A stretch of DNA of 10,482 nucleotides from Syntrophaceae bacterium (GCA_030619435.1 JAUXBI010000032.1:1-10482), one strand, 5' to 3'; positions 1 through 7,563 are shown, counted from the first letter of the stretch. The notes: generated by a model from the sequence alone, not told the origin. Translations and numbers: made by a program.

Positions 1-186
1 AGAATAGTCCTGGACAGTTTCCTTCGACCAGCCGATGTCCTCATCATTTATCCTGTAGATGACAAGAAAATAGACAGTCAAAAAAGCGATAAGATATGTA
101 AATCCATAGTAACGGAGCTGGAAGGAACCTATTTCCAGAAATGCCGGATTGATATGCTCAGGGATATGTTGCCAGAAATCGACCAA
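1..186 (-). CDS. lgt: Prolipoprotein diacylglyceryl transferase, N-terminal part (runs off window)
   Basis: Lgt moves the diacylglyceryl group of phosphatidylglycerol to the lipobox cysteine of prolipoproteins in the inner membrane, the first step of lipoprotein maturation. The 62 visible codons are open to the window edge. They give an N-terminus with HIPEHINPAFLEIG, then FQLRYYGFTYLIAFLTVYFL, which matches the usual Lgt start: a short periplasmic stretch with 'P-x-(I/L)-x-x-(I/L)-G', then R-Y/W-Y-G at the head of the first membrane helix (about residues 25-45). The start is a TTG at 184-186. On the minus strand it is preceded by GAAGG with a 7-nt spacer, and no ATG lies near in frame. It is the last of three minus-strand genes, 124 bp downstream of hflX. 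The catalytic Lgt signature lies beyond the edge, so the call rests on the N-terminus only. Confidence 0.8.
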   Translation of the reverse strand, partial: MVDFWQHIPEHINPAFLEIGSFQLRYYGFTYLIAFLTVYFLVIYRINDEDIGWSKETVQDYS

Positions 187-224
187 TAGTGTACCTTCAA
201 CTCTTTAATTTGACATGATTAATA

Positions 225-253
225 AGTATATCAGAAAATCAGACACAAACATA
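225..253 (-). promoter_or_regulatory. Possible promoter for lgt
   Basis: On the minus strand there is a good -10 hexamer TATACT (225-230). A poor -35, TATGTT (248-253), lies 17 bp upstream. The surrounding 187-310 stretch is very AT-rich. No intrinsic terminator is visible after hflX, so lgt could equally be read through from hflX. Confidence 0.28.
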
Positions 254-287
254 TGCCGGAATTAAACAAAATATATTTCTATAATTA

Positions 288-308
288 AACATTCAACATT
301 AAGCATTG
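288..308. repeat. Three imperfect 7-bp tandem units (AACATTC-like)
   Basis: Units AACATTC, AACATTA and AGCATTG follow each other without a gap, 2 nt beyond the hflX stop codon. The shared core is A-x-CATT-x. It is short enough to be chance on its own, but it resembles three other short-period arrays in this window in placement and style. Confidence 0.5.
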
Positions 309-310
309 TT

Positions 311-1927
311 TTAAATGTTGCCTTCCAGCTGTTCAAGCAGCGGAGGAAGGGTTTCGGGGTCCAGCGCCGATATGGGGATTGCGTCGAATCTGCGGCACAG
401 GTTGTCCAGGACGATCCTGTCCGGGAAGAGATCTATCTTGTTGAATACGCGGATGCACCTCTTTCTGCTCAGGTCAAGTTCCTCCAGTATTTTTTCCACT
501 GCCAGTATCTGTTCCTCAAAGCCCGGATTGCTAACATCTATGACATGGAGGAGCAGGTCAGCCTCATCCAGTTCCTCCAGCGTCGCGCGGAAGGCGGAGG
601 AAAGCTCTTTCGGAAGATTTCTTATAAATCCCACCGTGTCTGTGATGATCGCTTCCCTGTCGCGCGGAAACCGGAGCCTTGAACTCTTCGGATCGAGTGT
701 GGCAAAGAGGAGATTTTCGGTCAGGACACTGCTCTTCGTCAACGCGTTGAGGAGTGTGGATTTCCCCGTATTGGTATAGCCGATGATGGAGATGACGGGA
801 AGGGCCCTCCTCTGCCTGAGCCGCCGCCGCTGGCTTCTTCCCTTCTGTACGTCTTTCAGTTCTTTTTTCAGGCGGCCTATCCTGTCCCTCGCCCGGCGCC
901 GGTTGATCTCGAGCTTTGTCTCTCCCGGGCCGGTGCCTCCGATGCCCCCGGTGAGACGGGACATGGCAGTGTTCTTTGTCGAGAGCCGGGGGAGGAGATA
1001 CTGCATCTGGGCAAGCTCTACCTGTATCTTTCCCTCGCGGCTGTGGGCGCGCCGGGCGAAGATGTCCAGTATCAGTTGAGACCGGTCTATCACCTTCAGC
1101 TCGGTAAAATCGGTGATGGAGCGCACCTGCGCGGGGGAGAGCTCATGGTCGAAGATAAGGAGATTGGAGCCGATCTGCAGGGCCCTTATGACTATATCGG
1201 AAAGCTTTCCCTTGCCCATGAGATACTTTGGATCGTATCTGTGCCGGTGCTGTATGACTGAATCAAATACCTCGACACCGGAGGATCTTGCGAGTTCCCG
1301 CAACTCGACCATGGATGCCTCGCTGTCGAACATGGGGTTCGTCTCGACGCGTATCAGGATGGCCCGCTCGGTGGAATCCACCTTTCTGGAGCTCTGCCTT
1401 CGCGCGAACTGTTCATCCAGCGCCTGTATAAACTCAAGGAAATTCAGGTCTGTTTCGGAGACAGGGACGGGGTCCATCAGGAGCCAGTATTCTCCCCCCG
1501 GATTTTCGGGGATCAGGTGTGCCGTGTGCATCATGCCGGGGAGGCCGTCCTCTCCGGTCTCGATGGCAGAAATCATGTCGAGCCGCAGAAGCGCGAGGTC
1601 GGTCAGGTCATCTCCGGTCAGCTTTTCTCCGTCAAGGTGGGTATGGATGAGACGCAGGCCTTTCAGGCGCGCGGAGGATGATCTGAAACCCCCGAGATCC
1701 GGGATGACGATCTGCCTGTGATCACCGACGATGACGTACAAAACCTCTCCCCGGCGGCTGACAAGGACAGCTGTCTGCCGGTTTATGCGGCGCGAGATGC
1801 CGGCAAGACCCCTTGCGAACTCATGTGTGACAATCCGCTCCGGGGGTATCCTCTTCCTGTAGAACCGCTGGAGTTCCCTGATCTCACCCGCTTTCAGACC
1901 GGTGGTGTTGCCGTGGAGTTTGTTTAT
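311..1927 (-). CDS. hflX: GTPase HflX (ribosome-associated), apparent ATA start
   Basis: HflX is a TRAFAC-class GTPase that binds the 50S subunit and rescues or splits stalled ribosomes, typically under heat or other stress. Numbering from 1927 (538 aa): an extended N-terminal region with the family block LHGNTTGLKAGEI near residue 5, the HflX nucleotide-binding N-domain (KYLMGKGK about 234-241), the Gly-rich linker GGIGGTGPGE (327-336), a basic helical segment, then the G domain. There G1 is GYTNTGKST (383-391), G2 FATLD (408-412), G3 DTVGF (430-434), G4 NKID (496-499) and G5 SAL (520-522). The first possible canonical start in frame is a TTG at 1739-1741, which would delete about 62 conserved residues. 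The reading frame stays open upstream to a stop at 1943-1945. The best start is ATA at 1925-1927, 6 nt after GGGGGA. It lies just downstream of the porin terminator and upstream of lgt. Identity is certain; the start is not. Confidence 0.93.
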   Translation of the reverse strand: MNKLHGNTTGLKAGEIRELQRFYRKRIPPERIVTHEFARGLAGISRRINRQTAVLVSRRGEVLYVIVGDHRQIVIPDLGGFRSSSARLKGLRLIHTHLDGEKLTGDDLTDLALLRLDMISAIETGEDGLPGMMHTAHLIPENPGGEYWLLMDPVPVSETDLNFLEFIQALDEQFARRQSSRKVDSTERAILIRVETNPMFDSEASMVELRELARSSGVEVFDSVIQHRHRYDPKYLMGKGKLSDIVIRALQIGSNLLIFDHELSPAQVRSITDFTELKVIDRSQLILDIFARRAHSREGKIQVELAQMQYLLPRLSTKNTAMSRLTGGIGGTGPGETKLEINRRRARDRIGRLKKELKDVQKGRSQRRRLRQRRALPVISIIGYTNTGKSTLLNALTKSSVLTENLLFATLDPKSSRLRFPRDREAIITDTVGFIRNLPKELSSAFRATLEELDEADLLLHVIDVSNPGFEEQILAVEKILEELDLSRKRCIRVFNKIDLFPDRIVLDNLCRRFDAIPISALDPETLPPLLEQLEGNI

Positions 1928-1944
1928 GGTGTGTCCCCCATATT

Positions 1945-1980
1945 AAAAAAGGCCCCGAAGGAATTTCCCCCGGGGCCTTT
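1945..1980 (-). terminator. Rho-independent terminator of the outer-membrane protein gene
   Basis: Read on the minus strand, a 10-bp stem AAAGGCCCCG / CGGGGCCTTT (1971-1980 with 1948-1957) encloses a 13-nt loop and is followed by three more Ts, giving six in a row. It lies 24 bp beyond the stop of the barrel gene. It also sits directly in front of hflX, so hflX expression needs read-through or a promoter inside or just after the barrel gene. Confidence 0.88.
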
Positions 1981-1992
1981 CCAAACCAGTTT

Positions 1993-2010
1993 TTCTAAAA
2001 GGTTTTAGAA
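1993..2010. repeat. Perfect 18-bp palindrome over the barrel-gene stop codon
   Basis: TTCTAAAA-GG-TTTTAGAA: 8-bp arms with a 2-bp centre. It includes the last codon and the TAA of the outer-membrane protein gene (2005-2007). As RNA it could form only a tight AU-rich hairpin. As DNA it looks like a protein-binding dyad. No function is claimed. Confidence 0.6.
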
Positions 2011-3246
2011 GTTCACCTGCAGTTTGTTCATCAGGAGATAGGTGTCGTCGATCCTGTTGGCGGCATTGGTACCCTTGTACCAGTCGCCTGCCCAGAGATA
2101 GCCGAAGCCCACTGAGTAGGTGAGATTGTCAAAGATTTTGTATGCTGCTTCCAAGTCAAACTCTGTACCATAGACGTCATCGACGTATCCCTGTGCTTCA
2201 TCCGCAACGGCATGGGACAGAGATGCTTTGACGGAGAGCTTATCCATGCTCATACCACCGAAAACCTGATAGAGGTATCCGTTGTTCATGACGCTTCCCG
2301 TAGTGGCGCCAGCAATGCGACCAACCTGGCCGGGGCATGTACCGTCATTGAAGAGGATCAGGCAAGGCTGCCAGTCACAACCGGAGCCTGCCATGCCGCC
2401 AATCGTAGTAGGATCAGCAGGATCATTACCCTGTGCGTAAGCCATCAGACCACCGATATACCCGGGGCCGAGGTTCATCTTGACCTTGAAATAGGCCGCG
2501 AGACCTTCCATGTCACGCATGTGTGCTCCTGCCGCGTTTTCCCTTTCGCCACCTATCCAGATGATCTCTCCCTCCACATAGAGATCGCCAAAGGTCGCTT
2601 TAACATAAGGGATCAGGATATTCAGGGTGGTCAGCTGTGCAGGATTAGTGGCATCCCTCCAGTACTTGTAGAGAAGACCGGCGTTTATCCCACCGTCATT
2701 GTACCAGGCAGCCGCGACATATCCGTCAGCGTCGAGATCGGAAAACTGGTTTCCCCGGTCGCCTTCACCGCGTTTTGTCGTGTTGAGATAGAGATAGACA
2801 TTGTCCACTTTGGAAAGAAAGGTTATCTTTCCGGTGAAGACCTCGCAGTCACCAAAACCGGTACCCCAGACGCCGTCTGACATCCAACCGGCCTGTATCC
2901 GGCCAATAGCGGTTGTGAACTGCATATAGGCCATGTCGAACTGGAGATTGTCCTGGGATTGAGTTGTGTCGCTTCTCGCGATGTCAGCTCTGCCCCAGAT
3001 AGTGTCCAGCGCGTCGAATCTTGCAACTACCTGCAGGCCGTCCGCAACCTTGAATACGGTCTTCACGCGCAGTCTCTGATCATAGTATGCGCTCTGGGTG
3101 GCCTCGTCAGGCATCAGCGCAGAGTTGCTGTCAATCCAGCCCCTTACGCGAAAGGTACCATCTACTGAAACATCTGTTGCCATCAAGGGCGCTGAAAATG
3201 AAAAGACCAGCCCCAGGGCGAACAATACAACCAATAATTTCTTCAT
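2005..3246 (-). CDS. Outer-membrane beta-barrel protein (porin-like), secreted
   Basis: A 413-aa exported protein. The N-terminus MKKLLVVLFALGLVFSFS is a classic Sec signal peptide, with likely cleavage after A23 (PLMA|TDV). The mature part shows alternating hydrophobic/polar strands rich in aromatic residues and Gly, such as FRVRGWID (32-39), LQVVARFDAL (71-80), DLYVEGEIIW (221-230) and LTYSVGFGYLW (375-385). It ends in Phe (KLQVNF), the C-terminal signature used by the BAM machinery. Four cysteines are present (134, 290, 295, 304), three of them in an apparent surface loop. The start ATG (3244-3246) has an AGGAGG ribosome-binding site 7 nt upstream. It has its own promoter (3415-3444) and terminator (1945-1980), so it is monocistronic and probably abundant. 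Substrate is not predictable; a nonspecific or anion/solute porin is the best guess. I do not recognise a named family. Confidence 0.82.
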   Translation of the reverse strand: MKKLLVVLFALGLVFSFSAPLMATDVSVDGTFRVRGWIDSNSALMPDEATQSAYYDQRLRVKTVFKVADGLQVVARFDALDTIWGRADIARSDTTQSQDNLQFDMAYMQFTTAIGRIQAGWMSDGVWGTGFGDCEVFTGKITFLSKVDNVYLYLNTTKRGEGDRGNQFSDLDADGYVAAAWYNDGGINAGLLYKYWRDATNPAQLTTLNILIPYVKATFGDLYVEGEIIWIGGERENAAGAHMRDMEGLAAYFKVKMNLGPGYIGGLMAYAQGNDPADPTTIGGMAGSGCDWQPCLILFNDGTCPGQVGRIAGATTGSVMNNGYLYQVFGGMSMDKLSVKASLSHAVADEAQGYVDDVYGTEFDLEAAYKIFDNLTYSVGFGYLWAGDWYKGTNAANRIDDTYLLMNKLQVNF

Positions 3247-3414
3247 ATTATCTTCCTCCTGAATTTTTGTTGTCTTAAACCCTTAAATTTACATACCAAA
3301 CTCAAACATACTCCGTTTTTCTCTCCCCTATCACCTCCCCCTGCTTCATATTCAGGGCGCACACCACACACACTTCATACGTCCCCGTAGCTAACACGAA
3401 CCATGTTATCAGGC

Positions 3415-3444
3415 ACGCTAACACCACAGCAGTTCCAGTGTCAA
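3415..3444 (-). promoter_or_regulatory. Sigma70-type promoter with UP element for the outer-membrane protein gene
   Basis: On the minus strand there is a consensus -35 TTGACA (3439-3444), an 18-bp spacer ending in TGT (extended -10 style), and the -10 TAGCGT (3415-3420). Immediately upstream of the -35, 3445-3465 is nearly pure A/T (two AAAAAATAT-like tracts), a typical UP element. Transcription would start near 3408 and give a leader of about 160 nt. The -10 is the weakest part, matching three of six positions. Confidence 0.52.
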
Positions 3445-3513
3445 GATATTTTTTAATATTTTTTACGGTTGTTCAGGGCGGGAAAACGGCTTTGGCCTTC
3501 CTGTATTTTTTCC

Positions 3514-3543
3514 TTGACATCCACACCTCTTTTTTGTTACTGC
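3514..3543 (+). promoter_or_regulatory. Candidate promoter for acs
   Basis: Consensus -35 TTGACA (3514-3519), an 18-bp spacer ending in TGT, and the weak -10 TACTGC (3538-3543). This is the same TTGACA-N15-TGT-TA arrangement as the divergent barrel-gene promoter. The start would fall near 3550, so the inverted repeat at 3554-3572 would lie over the first transcribed bases. The -10 match is poor, so this is tentative. Confidence 0.3.
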
Positions 3544-3553
3544 GCCTTGTTGT

Positions 3554-3572
3554 ATATGACCTTTAGTCATAT
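3554..3572. promoter_or_regulatory. Inverted repeat, possible repressor operator upstream of acs
   Basis: ATATGAC-CTTTA-GTCATAT: perfect 7-bp arms with a 5-bp centre. The TGAC...GTCA half-sites and the length are of the kind bound by TetR/GntR-type dimers. It lies just downstream of the candidate acs start site. The regulator is unknown, and odd spacing makes a standard CRP/FNR site unlikely. A partial relative, GAC-N5-GTC, occurs at 7640-7650. Confidence 0.4.
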
Positions 3573-3711
3573 TCCGGCTTCGGTTTGTCCCGGGGCCTGG
3601 CATTGCATATGATAGCCTGGCCGGAGATGCCGGTGAAAGGGCTGCATGTTGGGATGTGATATTTGTAACGGTGTACGAGAAAACAATACTATACTATGGA
3701 GGTAGTAAAAA

Positions 3712-5682
3712 ATGGCAGAACAGAAGGTTGAGTTGAAAGAGCTTTATCCTGTACCTGAGGCGGTAAAGGAGAGGGCCTTCATTAAAGGTAAGGAAGGGTA
3801 TGAAAAGCTCTACAAACGTTCTCTCGAAGACCCCGAGGGTTTCTGGGGCGAGATCGCCGAGGAATATGTGGAGTGGTTCAAGAAATGGGACAAGGTCGAG
3901 GATTATAACTTTGACCACAGGAAGGGCGACATTTATGTCAAGTATTTTGACGGGGGTAAGCTCAATGTCTCCTATAACTGTCTTGACAAACAGTTGAAGA
4001 CCAGGGGCGATAAGGTAGCCATCCAGTGGGAGGGAAACGAGCCCGGTGAGGAAAAGGCATATACTTACAAGATGCTTCACGAAGAGGTCTGCAAGTTTGC
4101 CAATGTTCTGAAGGCTAAGGGCATCAAGAAGGGGGATGTGGTGACCCTCTATATGCCGATGGTTCCCGAGCTGGCCATCGCCATGCTGGCATGTACCCGG
4201 ATAGGCGCTATCCACAGCATCGTCTTCGGCGGTTTTTCCTCCGACGCGCTCAAAGATCGTATCCAAGATTGCGGTTCCAAACTGCTGGTTGTGTGCGACG
4301 GAACTTTCCGCGGCGCCAAGGCCATTCCCCAGAAGACAAACGCCGACGCGGCCCTTGCGGAATGTCCTTCCGTGAAAACGCTGATCGTCGTGAACCGTGT
4401 GGGTGACAAGATCAAATGCGACTGGACAGAGGGAACGGATCTCTGGTGGCATGACGAGATGGCAAAGGTCGATGCCGTCTGCGAGCCCGAATGGATGGAT
4501 GCGGAAGATCCCCTCTTTATCCTTTATACTTCCGGTTCCACGGGAAAACCGAAGGGTGTCATGCATACCACGGGCGGATACCTGGTATATACAGCCTATA
4601 CGCACAAGATGGTTTTTGACTATCACGAGGATGATGTGTACTGGTGCACCGCCGATATCGGCTGGGTTACAGGGCACAGCTATATCGTGTACGGACCGCT
4701 CTGCAACGGCGCCACCTCGGTCATGTTTGAAGGTGTCCCGAGCTATCCCGATATGAGCCGGTTCTGGAAAGTCGTGGAAAAATACAAGGTCAATATCATC
4801 TATACCGCTCCGACCGCCATCCGCGCGATCGCCAAGGAGGGAAATACATGGGTGGAGGGCATAGATCTTTCAAGTCTGAAGATACTCGGTACGGTGGGCG
4901 AGCCGATTAATCCCGAGGCGTGGAACTGGTATTACAATATCATCGGTAAGGGGAACTGTCCCGTTGTCGATACGTGGTGGCAGACAGAGACGGGCGGCAT
5001 CATGATTACGCCCCTTCCGGGCGCGACGGATATAAAACCGGGTATGGCGACCGTTCCCTTCATGGGTGTCTGGCCTGTTCTCGTGGATGATGAAGGAAAG
5101 GAATTCACGGAGACGGTGGCGTCTGGCGCGCTGTGCATCAAGAAACCATGGCCCGGTATCATGAGGGGTGTCTATGGTGATCCCCAGAGATTCAAGGAGA
5201 CCTATTTCGAGCAGTTCCCCGGTTACTACGTGGCGGGTGACGGCGCGAGAAGAGACGAAGACGGTTATTACCAGATTACCGGTCGTATCGACGACGTCAT
5301 CAATGTTTCCGGTCACCGGATGGGAACCGCGGAAGTTGAGTCCGCCCTTGTCAAGCATGCGTCAGTCGCGGAAGCGGCCGTTGTCGGTTATCCGCATGAG
5401 ATCAAGGGACAGTCGATCTATGCCTATGTCACACTGAATACCGGTGTGGAAAAGTCGGATGAACTGAAGAAGGAACTGGCAGCTCATGTACGTAAAGAGA
5501 TCGGCCCCATTGCGACCCCCGAGAAGATACAGTGGTCGGATGCCCTTCCCAAAACCAGGAGCGGAAAGATCATGCGCCGTATCTTGAAGAAGGTTGCCGC
5601 CGACGATGTTGACGATCTTGGTGACATTTCAACCCTGGCCGACCCTTCAGTGGTCGAAGATATCGTGAAAAACAGGGTGTAG
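3712..5682 (+). CDS. acs: Acetyl-CoA synthetase, AMP-forming
   Basis: Converts acetate, ATP and CoA to acetyl-CoA, AMP and PPi in the cytoplasm; it serves acetate assimilation or oxidation. At 656 aa it has the full family length. Visible motifs: the AMP-binding P-loop [11 protein letters not shown] (272-282), [14 protein letters not shown] (317-330), GEPINPEAW (396-404), [11 protein letters not shown] (419-429) whose tryptophan limits the pocket to acetate/propionate-sized acids, the hinge block [21 protein letters not shown] (505-525), [17 protein letters not shown] (527-543), and [11 protein letters not shown] (613-623). In the last, K619 is the catalytic lysine that acetyltransferases modify in other bacteria. 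The ATG follows GGAGGT (3698-3703) with an 8-nt spacer. Activity is probably controlled by lysine acetylation, though no acetyltransferase or deacetylase gene is here. etfB follows 119 bp later without a clear terminator. Propionyl-CoA synthetase is a less likely alternative. Confidence 0.96.
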   Translation: MAEQKVELKELYPVPEAVKERAFIKGKEGYEKLYKRSLEDPEGFWGEIAEEYVEWFKKWDKVEDYNFDHRKGDIYVKYFDGGKLNVSYNCLDKQLKTRGDKVAIQWEGNEPGEEKAYTYKMLHEEVCKFANVLKAKGIKKGDVVTLYMPMVPELAIAMLACTRIGAIHSIVFGGFSSDALKDRIQDCGSKLLVVCDGTFRGAKAIPQKTNADAALAECPSVKTLIVVNRVGDKIKCDWTEGTDLWWHDEMAKVDAVCEPEWMDAEDPLFILYTSGSTGKPKGVMHTTGGYLVYTAYTHKMVFDYHEDDVYWCTADIGWVTGHSYIVYGPLCNGATSVMFEGVPSYPDMSRFWKVVEKYKVNIIYTAPTAIRAIAKEGNTWVEGIDLSSLKILGTVGEPINPEAWNWYYNIIGKGNCPVVDTWWQTETGGIMITPLPGATDIKPGMATVPFMGVWPVLVDDEGKEFTETVASGALCIKKPWPGIMRGVYGDPQRFKETYFEQFPGYYVAGDGARRDEDGYYQITGRIDDVINVSGHRMGTAEVESALVKHASVAEAAVVGYPHEIKGQSIYAYVTLNTGVEKSDELKKELAAHVRKEIGPIATPEKIQWSDALPKTRSGKIMRRILKKVAADDVDDLGDISTLADPSVVEDIVKNRV

Positions 5683-5689
5683 GCGAAAG

Positions 5690-5724
5690 AGCTCATAGCT
5701 CATAGTTGTTAGCTATTAGTTGAT
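5690..5724. repeat. Five imperfect 7-bp tandem units (AGCTCAT-like)
   Basis: Five consecutive heptamers, all beginning AG, start 7 nt after the acs stop codon. The first two are identical (AGCTCAT); the others are AGTTGTT, AGCTATT and AGTTGAT. The first part also holds inverted GAGCT...AGCTC, so a small hairpin is possible. There is no T-run, so it is not an intrinsic terminator. Confidence 0.7.
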
Positions 5725-5801
5725 TGGAATAAACAAAAAAGCGGATGATCCGGCGTGACCGACACGGTTGTGCCGGCATTCGTCTGCGAAAGGAGGCCAT
5801 T

Positions 5802-6563
5802 GTGAACATAGTTGCATGTGTAAAACAGGTTCCTGATACCGAGGCGTTTATCAAGGTTAAACCGGACGGCTCCGGTATTGAAGAGGGTAATATCAAGTGG
5901 GTGATGAACCCCTATGATGAGTATGGTGTTGAAGAGGCCCTGAAGCTGAAAGAGGCAAAAGGCGGAGAGGTGACAGTCGTATCCCTCGGTCCCGCGCGGG
6001 CGATGGAGACAATCCGGACAGCCCTTGCCATGGGAGCGGATAAAGGCGTTCATATCACTATTGACGATGCGGACGCGTATAATACGGCGGCCGCACTGGC
6101 GGCAGCCATGAAGGATATCAACCCCGATATCGTTTTCTGCGGGCAGAGGGCGATTGATGATGATTCCGGCCAGGTAGGCTCTGTTCTGGCCGAGCTTCTT
6201 GGAATGCCGCAGGTTACAATCATAACCGGATTTGAAGTGGATGGCGACAAGGTAAAGGCTGTGAAACCGATAGAAGGAGCGCAGCTTGTCGTAGAGAGCG
6301 CGATGCCGTGCGTTGTTACCGCTCAGAAGGGATTAAATGAACCACGATATGCATCCCTCCCCGGCATTATGAAGGCGAAAAAGAAACCGGTTGATGTCAA
6401 AGACGCCGCGGCCCTCGGTCTATCCGTTGAGCCGAAGGCGAAGATTGTCAGAATGACTCCCCCTCCGGAAAGAGCTCCGGGAAAGATCATCGAGGGTGAT
6501 GATCCGGCCGCGAAGGCCTCTGAGCTGGTCAAGTTGTTGAGGGAAGAGGCCAAGGTAATCTAA
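5802..6563 (+). CDS. etfB: Electron transfer flavoprotein, beta subunit
   Basis: EtfB pairs with EtfA to form the soluble flavoprotein that takes electrons from acyl-CoA dehydrogenases during beta-oxidation. The 253-aa length is typical. Seen: the N-terminal strand MNIVACVKQVPDTE, NPYDEYGVEEAL (36-47), nucleotide-binding GQRAIDDDSGQVG (114-126), and the ETF-beta signature region KPIEGAQLVVESAMPCVVTA (155-174) followed by GLNEPRYASLPGIMKAKKKP (177-196). The start is GTG at 5802, placed 5 nt after AGGAGG. An upstream in-frame start at 5745 would add 19 residues without family counterpart and lacks a ribosome-binding site. etfA begins 25 bp after the stop, so the two are co-transcribed and may be read from acs. 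The AIDDD form of the nucleotide motif resembles classical (AMP-containing) rather than bifurcating ETFs as I recall them; this is a weak hint. Confidence 0.95.
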   Translation: MNIVACVKQVPDTEAFIKVKPDGSGIEEGNIKWVMNPYDEYGVEEALKLKEAKGGEVTVVSLGPARAMETIRTALAMGADKGVHITIDDADAYNTAAALAAAMKDINPDIVFCGQRAIDDDSGQVGSVLAELLGMPQVTIITGFEVDGDKVKAVKPIEGAQLVVESAMPCVVTAQKGLNEPRYASLPGIMKAKKKPVDVKDAAALGLSVEPKAKIVRMTPPPERAPGKIIEGDDPAAKASELVKLLREEAKVI

Positions 6564-6588
6564 CGGAGAAAAAGAGGAGGATAAAACA

Positions 6589-7563
6589 ATGGCAAAAGGT
6601 GTATGGATAGTTGCTGAACATAGGAATGGCGCCCTTCGCAATGTCTCATTCGAGGTTGCGAGCGTGGCGAGAAAACTCGCGGATGAACTGGGCGAGGATG
6701 TGTGCGCGGTTCTGGTGGGGTCAGGAGTCGAAGGATTCGCCCCGGAGCTGGGTAAATATGGTGTGGACAAAATCTATGTGGCGGATGACGCCATGTTTGC
6801 AGATTACACGACGGACGCGTACAGCGCGGCGGTTGCAAAGGTTGTAAAGGAAAATGACGCGTCCATTCTGCTTCTGGCCTCATCGGTCCAGGGCAAAGAT
6901 CTTTCATCCAGACTGGTTGGGAAACTGGCCACAGGGATGGCTTCGGACTGTACGGAGGTGAAGATAGCCGACGGCAAACTTCTCGCCATCAGGCCGATGT
7001 ACGCGGGGAAATGCTTCGGGGAGATTGTTATGGAAAGTTATCCCCAGATGGCGTCTCTGCGTCCGAAGGTTTTCCCCATAGTGGAGAGTGCCAAGGCTGG
7101 TGAAGTGGTGAAGTTTGACGCGGGTATTGCCGCGGATGCGCTCAAAACCAAAGTGCTTGAGACACAGAAAGATGCGAGCGGCAAGGTTGATCTCACGGAA
7201 GCGGATATCATCGTTTCCGGCGGACGCGGAATGAAGGGTGCGGACGAGTACAAGGTTATAGAAGAACTGGCCGACCTTCTCGGCGCGGCAGTCGGCGCGT
7301 CAAGGGCAGCCGTTGACGCCGGATGGAGACCTCAGTCGGATCAGGTGGGGCAGACCGGTAAGGTGGTCTCTCCAAACCTGTATATTGCCTGTGGTATCTC
7401 CGGAGCCATTCAGCATATTGCGGGTATGAGTTCTTCAAAGTATATCGTTGCGATCAATAAAGATTCCGAGGCCCCTATTTTTGCCAAGGCCGATTACGGT
7501 ATCGTTGATGATCTCTTCAAGATTGTCCCTGAAGTGACCGCGGCAGCCAAGAAGATACTTTAA
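6589..7563 (+). CDS. etfA: Electron transfer flavoprotein, alpha subunit
   Basis: Binds the electron-carrying FAD of the EtfAB dimer. At 324 aa it has the usual length. The N-terminal alpha/beta domain is followed by the C-terminal FAD domain: SGGRGM (210-215), GASRAAVDAGW (236-246, with the conserved FAD-contacting Arg), QVGQTGKVVSP (252-262), and the ETF-alpha signature LYIACGISGAIQH (264-276) with the downstream VAIN (287-290). It continues KDSEAPIFAKADYGIV. The next residues are DD where most relatives I recall have GD (position 307), a small departure. The ATG follows GAGGAGG with a 9-nt spacer. It ends 6 bp before a strong terminator, so the unit closes here. The natural electron acceptor is probably the membrane FeS protein encoded next. 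Confidence 0.96.
   Translation: MAKGVWIVAEHRNGALRNVSFEVASVARKLADELGEDVCAVLVGSGVEGFAPELGKYGVDKIYVADDAMFADYTTDAYSAAVAKVVKENDASILLLASSVQGKDLSSRLVGKLATGMASDCTEVKIADGKLLAIRPMYAGKCFGEIVMESYPQMASLRPKVFPIVESAKAGEVVKFDAGIAADALKTKVLETQKDASGKVDLTEADIIVSGGRGMKGADEYKVIEELADLLGAAVGASRAAVDAGWRPQSDQVGQTGKVVSPNLYIACGISGAIQHIAGMSSSKYIVAINKDSEAPIFAKADYGIVDDLFKIVPEVTAAAKKIL

Larger units (their letters stand above)
3247..3711. other. Divergent intergenic control region
   Basis: This 465-bp stretch carries no convincing ORF. It holds a minus-strand promoter for the barrel gene, a weaker plus-strand promoter candidate for acs, a 7-bp-arm inverted repeat, an 8-bp direct repeat GCTAACAC (3390-3397 and 3417-3424), and GCCTGGC repeated 20 bp apart (3595 and 3615). 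The leaders would be about 160 nt on each side. Confidence 0.7.

Noticed and set aside
1718..2008. A 96-codon plus-strand frame between hflX and the barrel gene
   Set aside because: It covers the HflX N-terminus, the terminator and the barrel-gene 3' end on the opposite strand. The HflX reading explains the same bases with conserved residues.
3592..3607. Sigma54-like promoter (GG-N10-GC with TTGCA) upstream of acs
   Set aside because: The invariant GG/GC spacing and the -12 box fit, but the -24 box is otherwise poor and no enhancer-type site is evident. One such hit in GC-rich sequence is expected by chance.
3694..4677. A 327-codon open frame on the minus strand inside acs
   Set aside because: It is fully antisense to the highly conserved acs frame, has no ribosome-binding site, and shows no family motif. 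It is a codon-bias shadow.
5771..5778. TGCCGGCA palindrome before etfB
   Set aside because: An isolated 8-bp GC palindrome is expected by chance at this composition, and it has no flanking symmetry.
5745..5801. Longer etfB start at 5745
   Set aside because: It would add 19 residues absent from the family and has no ribosome-binding site, while the GTG at 5802 has AGGAGG just upstream.
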